The position numbers and the translations under genes are program-made. DNA of 40,400 nt from Chloromonas sp. AAM2 (Eukaryota; Chlorophyta; Chlorophyceae; Chlamydomonadales; Chlamydomonadaceae): contig QAXH01006320.1 in NCBI GenBank assembly GCA_004335635.1, positions 26,860 through 67,259 of the forward strand, in the 5' to 3' direction. The first letter of the stretch is position 1, and each line of letters opens with the position of its first letter. Of this stretch, positions 1 through 11,055 are shown one piece after another. The notes beneath the pieces are model-generated. The model searched no databases. It was not told the DNA's origin and was given only the letters and a program-made list of their open reading frames with translations.

Positions 1-114
1 GGTAAAAGTTCGCTTAAAATTGCGGTCGATTCAAACTGCGTTCATCTAAAAAATAAATGATGTTTTTTCTGATCCGTAAAACTTAGCATCCGTAAAGAAA
101 ACTGCGGTCCTACG

Positions 115-162
<48 letters not shown>

Positions 163-3100
163 TCTTCGATCCCAAAACCATGCCGGTGTTGGAAGCAAGA
201 CACCTCCCTGCTGCTATGTTGAAAGTTGCTCTGCCATGCATGCCGGCGAATGCTGACTGTGTTCTGATAGAATCTATGCTAGTGCATTAGACAAACCCAT
301 GCCAGTGCATTGGTTGACTCCCTACAAGGCCATCCATTATTTTCTTCCTCGTAAATGAAAATCACGCACACCTTTTTGCATGGCCATCGTCATCGTCTGA
401 CAGCCCTCCCTTGGCCTTGCGGGGCCACCCATGTGCCAGCAGTGCCATTTCGGACGGCAGCATGCGTGACAAGTCGTCTGCAGACGTACCAAGCATACAT
501 ATGCCCAACGGTTGAAGTGTCAATGGTCCGGTCAACGTAACCCTCTGGGTGCAGTACGATCTATCTATCCATCCATCTATCTATCTGTCTATCTATCTAT
601 CTATATCTGATCATCCCAGGCTTTTCTCTGACTTATCCTAGGTCAGTCACCTGAGCGTGTGAGACCCCGGACCTCCTCGGGCTGAAGGGGCGAGCGGATC
701 ACGCCTGGAGGCATGCCACGTGCCTCCAACTGCAAGAAACGACACACAGGCAGAGAAACAGCTGTCCTGCTATGTGTAGACCATGCAACAACTCTGCACC
801 GAATTGCCGGCTGTGCATCCATGCATGTGTATCATTCTCTCCGCCTACGCCCCTCTCTCAACGACCCTCAACCGCTCCCAACCACCCTCCTCTGTTCAAC
901 CGACTTACCTCCTCTGGTGCTCTCCGTAGCGGTCCCTTGCCTCCGCCCCGCCCCAACTGCCTCACCAGGTCCCGCAGCTCAGGACACAACTCCAACACCT
1001 ACAGCAGCACAGCACAAAAGAAGCCCGTTGACAATCAGATGGACGTGAAAGCAGCCCGTCAAGGATTGGGTGGGCGTGATGAGACGCAAACCAAATCTCA
1101 GGATCAGGAAAGCACCGTGTGATTACAAACAACAATGGTCGGTGATGTCAAGCGGTGGTCCGGTCCATTCAACACGGGTGGCTGGTCAGCCTTAGTCAGT
1201 GACAAGATGTTACACTAGCACGCGGACCCACCTTTACTGGCCTTTCTCAGGCTGCCTGCAAAATAGCATCCCAATAAAGGCCGATGAATGCCGCCTAAAT
1301 GTGAATACCAATGAATGGCCTCATAACAACTCGATCTTTTGCCAAGAGACAACACTATACTCATCCTTGACTTGCCTTTCTCAAACTGTCCAGCTCCTTC
1401 CACCCTGACCGCCGCCATGTGCCCTTGCTCAGATCAAACCCCTGACTTCCTTCAAGAAGAGCTGCATCCATGTGTGCGTGTGTGGCATGTGACATGGGCA
1501 CGCGTGCGTGTGTGGCATGTGACATGGGCACTCGTGCGTGTGTGGCACGTGACATGGGCATGGGGGTGTGGTGTATGGGGGACCATGCTGCATGGAAATG
1601 GTATGCATAGTGATGATGGTGCGTGCGTGCTCAACAGCAAAGCCTGACATGGCGTGCATGGTGATGGCGCCATGAAGCACACAAACAAGCCAGTGAACAA
1701 GCGTCGATACAAACAAGCCAAGGAAGCAAGTGTCCATGCAGGTAAAGCCTCTACGATGAAACACTAAAACTCTTCTATTTTCATGATGTGTGACAGCATT
1801 CTCATTTTAATGTTACAACCGCAGGTGTGTCAAAAGTGAAAGTGAGGTGCGAGTGAGAGGGCAGCATGACCCACCATTCAGGTCATCAAACGCTGCCTCG
1901 CCCGCCTCCAAGTTCTTCATTATCTGGTATTGCATGTAGCACACAGAGATTCGGTGTACCGCAACTTTGATTGGACAAAATTACACCTGTCATGCCTCTC
2001 CTTGTTGTGCCTGTCCACGGCTGAACAGCTCAGCAGTACATTCATGCAACACACAACTACAACTCCCCACATAATAAGCCGTGGGTTTTCCTGCCAACAT
2101 CACTTGGCAATGCACCCAGTAAACTGAGATGTCTCCCAGCCACGTTACCCCACATAATTGGCCGGAGATCTTGTCCGCTCTTGTTGCCGCGCAAACGCTG
2201 GACAGCTCAGCTGCACAACCATGCTTAACCAGGTGTCTACTGTTGAACACCAGCCAGGCGTCTACTGTTAAACACCAACCGGACGTCTACTGTTGAACAC
2301 CAGCCAGGCGTCTACTGTTGAACACCAGCCAGGCGTCTACTGTTGAACATCAACCAGTCGTCTACTGTTGAACACCAGCCAGACGTCTACTGTTGAGCAC
2401 CAGCCAGGCGTCTACTGTTGAACACCAGCCAGGCGTCTACTGTTGAACACCAGCCAGGCGTCTACTGTTGAAGGCTTCTATTGCGCCCCTATTGCTGAAC
2501 AGCTCAACAGTAAGACCACTCTTGAACATGTTCAGATCACAACCAGTCCCTGGGTGTCTTCGCCTCTGCAGTTTTCCCGCACTTGCTGCGCTTCACACGC
2601 TGAACAGCTTGTCTGTGGAACCGTGCTCATACATGCAGAGTCCTCTTTCGATAACCTCTTTCTGCAATCAACTCCCACCTGGTTTTCTTGCAGCATTCAT
2701 CCACACATGCTTCCAGATTTCCCCGGCCTCACTCTACAGTCAAGCGCACCTGGTTCATTTGTTGTTCGTAGTTCTTGACGATGTCTGCGGCAATCTTGTC
2801 CAGCTCAGCAGCCATGGCGGGATCTGGCCTTCACAGCACATGAAAAAACACAAACAAACGAGACCAAGTGAATTGTATGGATTGAGAGGCAGGGCTGTAA
2901 AACATCGTGCCAGCGAGCGATTGCAATGGGACCTGAACGCGAGAATTGTGTGCAGTGAGAGGCAAAGGAGTTGGTGCATGCAGGCATCGTACTCATGCTT
3001 TGCTTAGGGGGTCATGGCTGCTGCCATAGAGCGTGTGACAAGGTGCATTGCCATGGAAACGCTGATGCAACGCGCATCGTTCATTCCTTCGTTCGTTCGT

Positions 3101-4552
3101 TCGTTCGTTCGTTCGTTCGTTCGTTCGTTCGTTCGTTCGTTCGTTGGTTGTTCGTTCGTTCATTCATTCGTCCGTTCGTTCATTGCCACGGTACCACAGA
3201 CCAACCAGTCCAGGCGCTCAACAGCAGCAGACATCACCACCCGAATTCTAATCAAGGTATCAGTTTGACTTCTTTTCACAGAGCCGAACACCACCACAAG
3301 ACTAAAGGTTGCCCTTACCAAAAACTACTACAAACTCACTTCTCCGGTTCTGACTGTCCGTTGTCCATTTCCTGCAGCTTGACGTTGAGTTGCTTTTGGC
3401 CCTCCTCCTGCTGCTCCTGGTTGCCCTTCATGCTCTCCTTCATCATCTCCTCGAGCACCTCCTGGCTCATCTCCTGGAAACATGCACAACAGCAGGAAAA
3501 TCATTGTGGTAATGTGCTTGACATAGGACTGCAAGTACTGTCTGAGTTTGTATAGAAGCCTGTGGTGCATAACCATGATTTCTTCATCCAACTCAACCCT
3601 GCTTGCATACGATTCAGCATCCCAAGCACATGGTATTCACAGATTTTGGCCAGGTGCTTCGAAGATGAAAGCTGTTGCAGTAGCTTAGGTTGTCAAATGC
3701 GCACTACACAAGTGTTTTTAACATCGTTCAGGGAACAACTTTTGTACTTGTGAGAAAAGGTCTCACACTTATATCTCACAATGCAGTAACTTCTATTAAG
3801 TTCCATAAACTTCTAGGATGTTCTGATCGAAACTATTGATATAATATAGTTCATGTCAACAAAAGCGATAGCACTAAGGCCGACACTGCTGCAGCCTAAA
3901 CAAGTGCTTTCCCAACCTGGCACTCCCTCAACCATGCGTTGGGGGCCCTACTCCTGCACACGTACCCCTCCGCATGCAAATCGGTTTTTGAATTGATTTC
4001 TTTGCGGTTTCTGGCAGATTCTTCAGTTTTTGCAATTTGCACGAAAAATGCACGAGGCCAGCAAGAAGAGCCCGGTCTCACCATCTCTTGTTTGTCGTCC
4101 TGCTGATCACCGGCCTGCCCTGACGCGCCCGCCTGCCCCTGCTGCCCCTGCTGCCCCTCCTGCTGCTGCTGCTGGCTCTGCGCACTGCTCTGCTGGGACT
4201 TTTGCTGGGGCGGCGGCTGGGCCTTCTTCTTCTTCTCCTGCTCAGCAAGCTTAGCCTCAAACTCCTGCAGAAAAGCACACATTCATTAATTGTCCAATTC
4301 TGGGTGAAAGGAATCTGAGCAGAGCTGCGTTGCTCTGGCCTGAAAACTCTACCTGACTCTACAAGTGGTTCACCCTTACCTGCACTAACTCCAGCATTTG
4401 CTTGAGCAGTGTGTTGAGGATGGCGGGGTAGCGGCGGGTGAAGCGAGGCATCTCAAGGTTGAGCAACGCATCCTACACATGCACATGCATGCACGTGCGC
4501 ACATGCACGATGACAAATGCCGTCGCCAAACTATGCTAAGCCATGTATTGAA

Positions 4553-4600
<48 letters not shown>

Positions 4601-5871
4601 AAATCGATGCATATGTACACACGCTGCAGGAGGTAGGAACCTGTTTTGCCTACTCTACTTAAAGTCAACCTTGCTTGACGTAGCCTGCCTGTTCCTGTGT
4701 GCCAAGTTGCTATCAACCCTATCCTCATGTTGGCCAGTCGTCTGGCAGACAACGTTGTATGCTCGTTTCATGCATGTTTGCTTACACTTGATTGTTACGC
4801 ATGACTGAACGCGGTGTTTTTGAAGCTTGAGTCCACTGCTTCTGCATGCCTTGCCCTGTTCGAAACCCTTGCACGTGGGACAGATGGATGGGTAGTAAAG
4901 TTGGCCACTTACGGCAAACTTCGACTTGAATGGCTCCTGAGGCCACTGCACAGTCTCCATTCTAGGCAATGTCCTGCATGCATTCATGAAACAACAGTCA
5001 CGTGATTAAGCGGTTACTCTTTTCCCTAAACATCAACGCCCCACGGTCGTGTAACATTAAGGCACCACAGTTGTGAAACACGTAAGCCCAACCTTATTAT
5101 AAGGCCTTGCTTTGAGTGCAATAACTTAGCTCATGGTGAACTGGCAACGCCCATGCAGTGTATCTCACCCGCGTTGCAGTGCCATCTTCCATGCTGTGAG
5201 ATCATCTGCCCTTGATCGCAAATCGGGCATGCCACGTGTGCCTGGCAGCTCCATGAGGGTTTGCAGCATCTCATCCGACAACCGTGCACGGTTGTCCCAG
5301 TTTGCGCCCATCAGCCTGCGATAGTATCAGGACAATCAATTGTTTGATGGTTGAGTCTGAATCATGGTGCAAACATGGCCTTGAGGGTGTGTACCCTGGG
5401 GCTAGGGTTGCACTTCTTACTCTCGTCCAAAGAACTTGGCAGCGATGGACTCGGACAGGGCTGCGGCTGCAGCGGAGTCAGCAGCTGCGCGATTGTCCTT
5501 GGTGGCATTGCAGCGGTTCCGCCTGCGCTGCTGACATCTAGTTGATCTGCTGCTCGCTACAGGGTAAGGCGCAGCTTGCTGCACAACGCCCACGGATGCC
5601 CTAGCCACGCAGGCATCAGGATGCAAAGCCTGTGTATGATGCTGATGTGGCGAGGGCTGGAGCAATGGCTGGATGGGCAGAGTGACAGGGCGAAGTTGAC
5701 GCTCTTGAGAGCTAAGGTGTGCATGCACCCTCGGCTGGCAGAAGCGCATTTCAAACAACGGGGTAGACGTCAAGGCGTGGATTTCAAACAGTGTATCTCT
5801 CCCTGGGGTTCGCTCGCTGCGCAACGGTTATTTGGAGCACGTGCAGCGTTTGCCTTCTCCTTCTTTGACAT
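1..5871 (-). CDS. ViaA-like VWA-family protein, N-terminal part; gene continues past the left edge
   Basis: Exons read on the minus strand: start ATG 5871 (exon 1 end unresolved), about 5526-5421, 5315-5169, 4973-4913, 4472-4380, 4264-4082, 3473-3340, 2828-2750, 1923-1875, 1449-1376, 998-909, 729-651 and 477-372. From 5421 onward all junction phases agree. Visible blocks are MGANWDNRARLSDEMLQTL, a WP..PF segment, MPRFTRRYPAILNTLLKQML, a Lys/Gln-rich low-complexity exon (4264-4082), a Glu/Met-rich coiled-coil-like exon (3473-3340), GFDLSKGTW..SGWKEL, ELRDLVRQLGRGGGKGPLRR, PGVIRSPLQPEEVRGLTRS and DDLSRMLPSEMALLAHGWPR. From memory, the last blocks resemble the region before the VWA domain in ViaA-type proteins and in uncharacterised algal/plant VWA proteins. 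No VWA domain lies in the window; it would be to the left. ViaA works with the MoxR-type ATPase RavA, but a similar partnership here is only a guess. The intron after 1376 has a GC donor. The gene is real with high confidence; the family name is moderately sure. Exon 1 (MSKKEKANAARAPNN...) is plausible but its splice is not settled. Confidence 0.7.
117..161. repeat. (ATT)n microsatellite
   Basis: About 14 ATT units lie beyond the last exon I can place for the leftmost gene (372). In the remaining 1-371 I see no secure exon. A weak minus-strand candidate around 200-250 (acceptor-like CAG, then a short open frame) cannot be confirmed. Confidence 0.95.
558..607. repeat. (ATCT)n microsatellite
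   Basis: ATCT/CTAT tetranucleotide run in the intron between the minus-strand exons 729-651 and 477-372. Confidence 0.9.
1229..1258 (-). repeat. Decayed copy of the 3' end of the FDLSKG exon
   Basis: About 30 nt matching the end of the exon at 1449-1376 and its donor (1362-1390) at roughly 80%: both carry GCCTTTCTCA on the plus strand with flanking matches. The copy lies about 130 bp downstream in the gene's sense. It is the weakest of the exon-end copies in this window. Confidence 0.45.
1474..1563. repeat. 30-bp tandem repeat, three copies
   Basis: Three near-identical 30-bp units built on GTGTGGCATGTGACATGGGC, in the intron between exons 1923-1875 and 1449-1376. The short open frames across it on both strands are repeat artefacts. 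Confidence 0.95.
2228..2476. repeat. 25-bp minisatellite, about ten copies
   Basis: Units of 25 bp with the core GCGTCTACTGTTGAACACCA repeat head to tail with few substitutions, in the intron between exons 2828-2750 and 1923-1875. There are no unique spacers between units, so this is not a CRISPR array. The region around it (1990-2740) contains scattered GCTGAACAGCTCA-like words related to the unit. Confidence 0.95.
3083..3182. repeat. (GTTC)n microsatellite
   Basis: Run of GTTC/TTCG units, perfect from about 3090 to 3144 and degenerate after that, in the intron between exons 3473-3340 and 2828-2750. It produces false Phe-Val-Arg-Ser reading frames. Confidence 0.95.
4552..4600. repeat. (GAT)n microsatellite
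   Basis: About 16 uninterrupted GAT units in the intron between exons 4973-4913 and 4472-4380. Confidence 0.95.
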
Positions 5872-6064
5872 TGTCTTTTTAGCTGCTCAAGTTGGTGGCA
5901 AGTCTGTGCGTACATGCAAGTGCTGTATCACATGCTTGTGTAGAGTTGTCAGGTCCAAACGCGAGTTTACACGTTCAACATCGCGTGCGAATCGCAGCTG
6001 CCCTCTTTTCTACTTGGATCTTTTGACAACTACCTGATCTGCACCTTATCAAGGAATCAACAAC
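5872..6064. promoter_or_regulatory. Compact divergent promoter region
   Basis: Only 193 bp separate the ATG of the minus-strand VWA-like gene (5871) from the ATG of SPF27 (6065), so both promoters and 5' leaders must lie here or overlap the genes. I see no clear TATA box. The function is inferred from the arrangement only. Confidence 0.5.
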
Positions 6065-8434
6065 ATGGCCTCCAAGCCCCTGGCGCTGACAGCGGCAGCA
6101 CATGGAAAAGGCCCAGGCTGGCAGCGCGATGCACAATTGATAGATGCGCTACCTTACATCGATGTTCTTTCGGAGGAGGAGAAGAAAAAGGTGCAGCACT
6201 GCAGGCAGACTTGCCATGTACGCATATCGCCAGCATGGCACTGCATGCACCATGCAAGGTCCGACCACATGAGAGCTTGCTGCACATCACCAGGTTGACG
6301 CATTGATTGAAGAAGAGAGTCGACGTGGCCCTAAAAGGCCGTCTGACTACCTGGCAGAGCTACCACAGCCACCTGCTATGTTTGAACGGCACCCCTTGCT
6401 GGCGGCTGAATTGCAACGGTAGGAGAAACGCACAGGGTGCACCCACACCAGCGCGCGCCCCATGTTGCTGCCATGCTCTTGCAATCACATGCTGACAGCG
6501 CATGTCCTGGCATGATGGCCACACCTCATGCCTGCCTGCAGTCTCATGCTGTGTCCCATGTTGTTCTGCTGCTCAAGCACATGCGTGCGGCACCGTCAAT
6601 GCTTGTTGCGCTCCACTCCTGTGATCTATGCTCCACTTTCTCGCAAAGAACAACAGCCTGGCCATACGCATCAGCATAGTTGCTGAACGGGCACAGGCTT
6701 GTGCCCTGGGCTTTGTTTCATAAAAATCGTTTCTATACGCATTGAATTTGTGAGCACTGGTGTGACACTTGTTGTTCTGGCTTCCATCTTGTTGCCCATC
6801 ACATTGCACTCACATGCCAGCTGCTTATGGCTATCGTGCTGTATCATACGTAAACCTGGATTGATTCTTGTTTTCAGGATCAAGGCCAAGCAGCCCATGC
6901 CCCCCTTGGACACCAGTCGATACCGTTTGGACCCTCCGCCCCTGAGCCGGCGCAATGACGTGACAGCCTGGAAGACCTCCCTCGACAACGCTCACGCACA
7001 GCTAGAGCACCAGTACAACCGCATTCACAATCTGGAACTGCTGCTCAAGTTTGGGGATAAGGTGTGTGTGGACGTCTGGGCAGGATAAGCCCGGCCAACA
7101 CATAAACATAGTTGGGCCGCCCAGCATACGAACTTGAGCTCAGCATCAATCAACCGAACAGGAACATATTGCAGGAGCTTTGCACCAGAGTTTTGTTCAC
7201 AGCCACGCACAGCAAGTTGAGCTGCTACCACTCACAATGGTGCGACGGCCAATGGGTGGTCGGCAGGGATAAACAGCACAAGAGTTCCTGCTACTCCCAT
7301 CACGCACAAGTGCTCAGCAACGGAAACGAGCACGGTCATCATTACCGTTGTGTGCATGAGTACTGCCTGTGCACTGCTGTTTTAATTCAACTGTGAGCGG
7401 AGCGCAAGCAATCATCAGCAAGCCTGCTGGGTCGGAAAACCATGCAACTGTTTTGAGTTTGCCGTCAGGCCTGGCATTGCACTTCTGGCATGGTAATTCT
7501 GCAGATGTGGTCAGACCAGTTGTATCCAAACCACGTGTCACACATGCAGTGACGCACACAACGCGCGCCCACGTACGAATGCCATGTTTTGCTGCTGGAA
7601 AGCTGCTGATGCTGCTGCTGCTGGTGATGCTGATGATGTGCGTCTTGTCTGTCTACGTCGCAGAGTTGGCGTGCCCAGGGTCAGCTTCAGGAGTCGACTG
7701 TCAAGTCTCTGGAGGCGGAGCTCAATGCCACACGCAAGGCAGTCACCGCACTCAACCAGGAGCGCAAGCTGTCGCAGACAGCAGCAGGTGCGAGGGCACG
7801 GCTGCTACCCAGCTGCTTCTCTTGAATCATTAGAATGGATGGGGTGCTGAAGAGGTTTAGAGATAACTCAATACCGAGGCCCATGGACCCCAATGTAAAT
7901 GATTGGGCTGAGTTTAAGTCGCATAATCAGCCTATGACGTCAGCAATACGTCCACCAGCTCACTTGTGAGAAGATTGAGGGGTCCAAAACCATTCAGAGT
8001 GTGTATGCGTGTGTGCTACTCTTAGTGTCCTTGCGATTGACTGCATCGTTCGTGTTGTTGGTTGTGTTGCTTTAAATGCAGGCGGTGAGCTGCGCAAGGT
8101 GGGCGATGAGTACATGTCCCTACTCGCACATAACCTGGAGATTGAGCTAGCCTGCGACCAACTGGAGCAGGAACTGGACGCGCTGAAGGCACAGCTGAAG
8201 CAGCAGCAGCAGCAGCAGGGGATGGCAGCTGGCGCTGACGTGGCTGGCACCAGCAATGCTGCACACGGGGCAGCCATGGTTGTGGATGGTGTTAGTACTA
8301 GTGCGGCCGAGCAAGGGGTTGATGGGGATCAGGGGGCACAGGCGCAGGGAGCAGGGGAGCAGGCAGGGAACGGTATGGAAATTGACGATAACGGGGATGG
8401 CCCAGCTCAAGGGAACGGCCACCCTCCCACATGA
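6065..8434 (+). CDS. SPF27: Pre-mRNA-splicing factor SPF27 (BCAS2 family)
   Basis: Exons 6065-6190, 6294-6418, 6878-7061, 7664-7787 and 8082-8434 join in phase to 912 nt (303 aa). SPF27/BCAS2 is a small coiled-coil core subunit of the Prp19/NineTeen spliceosome complex in the nucleus. Family marks are in order: IDALPYID near the N-terminus, VDALIEEESRR, then PPLSRRNDVTAWKTSL, then AQLEHQYNRIHNLELL, then a long coiled coil through exons 4 and 5 ending NLEIELACDQLEQELDALK. The first ATG of the open frame has an A-rich leader (CAACATGG). The family is usually about 220-260 aa. Here the last about 80 residues form an added tail: a polyGln stretch, then Gly/Ala/Gln/Asp-rich low complexity ending NGHPPT. 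The identity is firm because the whole conserved order is present. Confidence 0.93.
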
Positions 8435-8665
8435 CCATAACAAGAAAAGAAACTTCAGAATCAATACAAGAAGCAAAAGAAAAAGAAGTTTGCCAGTTCC
8501 ACTGTGTGTGCTGTGAAGTGGAAACCCGAGAGGGCGTGTACTCTGAGTGTTTCTTTCTACAGGCTTTAGTCTATAGTCCCAAGGATCACGTCTGGGGTCT
8601 TCGGATGGCTGTGAAGATGGTTGCTGGGAGGCCTCTTTGGAGGCTTTTTTCCCCCATGAACCTCT

Positions 8666-8670
8666 TGTAA
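8666..8670 (+). terminator. TGTAA polyadenylation signal for SPF27
   Basis: TGTAA lies 232 nt after the SPF27 stop. TGTAA is the usual volvocalean poly(A) signal, and this spacing is normal for such algae. Confidence 0.6.
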
Positions 8671-9802
8671 TGCATGGCTCCTTTGGATTGTGGACTCGGC
8701 AAGCTTGTGCTGCCAGCGGCATATCCAACGCGCTGGCTCCTTCGTAACTGCTCTTGTGACAGTAGTCTCTCTTGTCAGCTCTCTTGTGCTTGGCCGAACC
8801 TTCACTTTGAAGGCTTCACAGTCAATGCAAACGCTTTGAACAACAGTTGACGAGTCCATGAGTTTTCGCTGACTACAGACATTTTCAAACACTCCTGTGA
8901 ACCAAACGGGATGGTGACAGTGTGTGAAGAGGGAACCCCTGAAACATCTTGCTAGCTTGACACGACTACTACAGACAGTCCTAGGTGGTGACACCGGCTA
9001 CTTATAGCGAGAAACGGCAGAGCAGAATGGAAATGAGGAGCTGCTATCAAATCAAGTCTGCGAAAACAGATCATGTGCTTTTACAACAACGGCCTCAGCT
9101 GCCTCAGCGGAGGGCAGCCTGTACTTGCTGTCAGCCCCACCTGCCTTGAAAACCCAACCACAAGTTCAATCTTGGAGCTCACCAGCCCCTGCTAACACGA
9201 CTAGATCCTCCTTTTCAAGCGAGTAGCAGTGCATTCGATGTTTGCAACATTGAGTCGTTTGCGTGGACGTGCTTCCTGGTGTGCACTTCATCCTTGTAAC
9301 CAAACACAGAGGCTCCGCCAGGTTGATTAAAACGCACTTGACTGAAACGCCCGGAGCCACTGACATAGTACATAGACATAGTATATAGTATGAGCCACTA
9401 CTGTCATATCATAAGCAGGGCTGCATGCTCGCTTTTGCCTGGGAGCCTCATTTTTCACCCTTTAGAAAGTGAGGACATCGACCAGGACACCTGACTGTCC
9501 GACGTTTATCTTGACTGCATCGATGCTCTTGAGCACCGTTGTTGTGAAGCGAGGTCAACAATACCGTGCCAGGCCAGGGGACTTGCCCCACCGGCCCGCA
9601 GTACGCCCCCATTGACAGTACGACACAAGTCAGTCAGTCGTGCGTATACCCAAAGCAATCGGCAACAGGTGAATGCGATAAACATTCTGGCTGTAATAGC
9701 AGCACGGAGGGCAAAAAAGCAAATTGCGGCGGCAATCCCGTACGTACATCAGATCCAGCCATCTGAGCAGCGCTTCAGCAACCATTTGGCGAGATTAGAA
9801 GT
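8671..9802. other. Intergenic region with no convincing gene
   Basis: Open frames here, including a minus-strand one at 8566-8994, show no family resemblance and no supporting splice pattern. Around 9355-9405 a GAGCCAC word occurs on both sides of a degenerate CATAGTA repeat, which may be a footprint of a small insertion. I see nothing else. Confidence 0.5.
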
Positions 9803-9921
9803 ATGGACAACAGTCTCAAAGACCTGTTAACGAGTCGACAACACAGCATGTAACCAGTCAACTCATCATCCAACCAGTGTTACTACGCAGGTCTCCAGCA
9901 ACCAGCAAGCTACAGCAAGCA

Positions 9922-10674
9922 ATGCAACAGGCTTTGAGCGATGACTGCGTGCACTGCATACAGCTGGCTGCTCAAATGCCATACAACGCACTCATGCGAG
10001 TCATAGCCTACTCAGGCGTTGCTGGCCCTATATGTCGTGGCTGGCTAGAGGCATTCAGAGCGATGGTCGCTGATCCACATCAGCTGAGCACGTGGCTGGT
10101 CACATGCCATGGCCACTCAGAAACCGTCCTGATAAAGGCAGCCAATGGAGGAAAAGCGGCTGCTCTTAGGCTACTGCTGGAGCAAAGTGCTGGTCTTGTT
10201 TCTAGGAATCCAAATCGTTTCCTGGGGCATGGTCTGTATGAGAGGCTGTGCTCAGCTGCAGCGCTACATGGATACGTAGCGGTGATGGAGCTGCTGCTAG
10301 GTTGGTGCTGTGTTGATCAATACGAGATCATCTATGGCGCACTGCGCTGTGCTGCCTCGAAAGGCCAGGCGATGGTAGTGCAGCTGTTGGTAGACCATCT
10401 GGGAGACATGCATGGCAACCAGCATAAGGAGGAAGCGATGGTCAGTGCTGCCATGCAAGGGCATGCTCCTGTCGTTCGCCTGTTGCTGCCTCATGGCGTT
10501 AAATCTGGCATGGCACTTGCTGCTGCGGCATGCTATGGTCATGTGGGCGTGGTGCGTGTGATCCTTGAGCATGGCATGGATCTGCAAAGCCACGGCAACT
10601 GGCCACTGGATTTGGCCTTGGTAAAGGGGCACACAGACATTGTCCGCCTGCTGCAGGGTCTTGGTGTACAATGA
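9922..10674 (+). CDS. Ankyrin-repeat protein
   Basis: One open frame; the first in-frame ATG at 9922 gives 250 aa. The N-terminal part (MPYNALMRVIAYSG...CRGWLEAF) is faintly F-box-like. After it come at least five degenerate ankyrin units, marked by AANGGKAAALRLLLEQ, AALHGYVAVMELLLG, AASKGQAMVVQLLVDH, AMQGHAPVVRLLLPHG, ACYGHVGVVRVILEHG and a final VKGHTDIVRLLQGLG. Such repeats bind other proteins; no specific function follows. The main body has no introns, unlike every other gene in the window. A possible upstream exon starts at ATG 9803 and splices in frame from 9849 to 9891 through a 41-nt intron (GTAACC...CTACGCAG), adding MDNSLKDLLTSRQHSM. That intron would be unusually short, so 9922 is the safer start. 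Confidence 0.75.
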   Translation: MQQALSDDCVHCIQLAAQMPYNALMRVIAYSGVAGPICRGWLEAFRAMVADPHQLSTWLVTCHGHSETVLIKAANGGKAAALRLLLEQSAGLVSRNPNRFLGHGLYERLCSAAALHGYVAVMELLLGWCCVDQYEIIYGALRCAASKGQAMVVQLLVDHLGDMHGNQHKEEAMVSAAMQGHAPVVRLLLPHGVKSGMALAAAACYGHVGVVRVILEHGMDLQSHGNWPLDLALVKGHTDIVRLLQGLGVQ

Positions 10675-10810
10675 GCTCGGTTTTGGCTCCAAGACACCTT
10701 GCTGTTTAAATCTGATGCATTCAAGGGGTGCAATGCCCAATGATCAAAATTGAGCTGTTGCAAGACATGACTAACTTGAGGGCAATAAGCTGTAAACAGC
10801 AAGATTCTAC

Positions 10811-10815
10811 TGTAA
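10811..10815 (+). terminator. TGTAA polyadenylation signal for the ankyrin gene
   Basis: TGTAA lies 137 nt after the ankyrin-repeat stop codon, a typical distance for green-algal 3' ends. Confidence 0.5.
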
Positions 10816-10984
10816 GCCTTGATTTGGAAGGTTTGCTGGATGACAAGTTCAGGATCTGCCGGCCTTTTTTCCTTCTGCAAGAGGTAAGAACGGCTAGGTA
10901 ACGTGTAGCGTTCTCTGTATTCTCTTTGCCTGCGCCCACGGCTACCCCGGGGTTTGCATTTAGGAAAGTGGTAATGCTTCACGT

Positions 10985-11055
10985 TCCTTTCGGTCATGCT
11001 TCACTTCCCTGTTGATCACGCTTCACGTCCCTGTTAATCAGGCTTCGTACCTGTA
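10985..11055. repeat. Short degenerate tandem repeat
   Basis: A unit of roughly 25 bp containing GCTTCAC.TCCCTGTT.ATCA occurs nearly three times. The rest of 10816-11892 holds no gene I can support. It includes a lone copy of the TIR word GATGTTTGCCAGTTCTGG at 11263-11280. Confidence 0.5.

Noticed and set aside
2228..2476. CRISPR-like array of regularly spaced repeats
   Set aside because: The units follow head to tail with no unique spacers, and the setting is an intron of a eukaryotic gene.
3014..3268. Phe-Val-Arg-Ser repeat protein frames
   Set aside because: They are translations of the GTTC microsatellite in an intron of the minus-strand gene.
8566..8994. Minus-strand frame of 142 codons downstream of SPF27
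   Set aside because: No recognisable domain, no hydrophobic pattern and it overlaps the SPF27 3' UTR; most likely chance.
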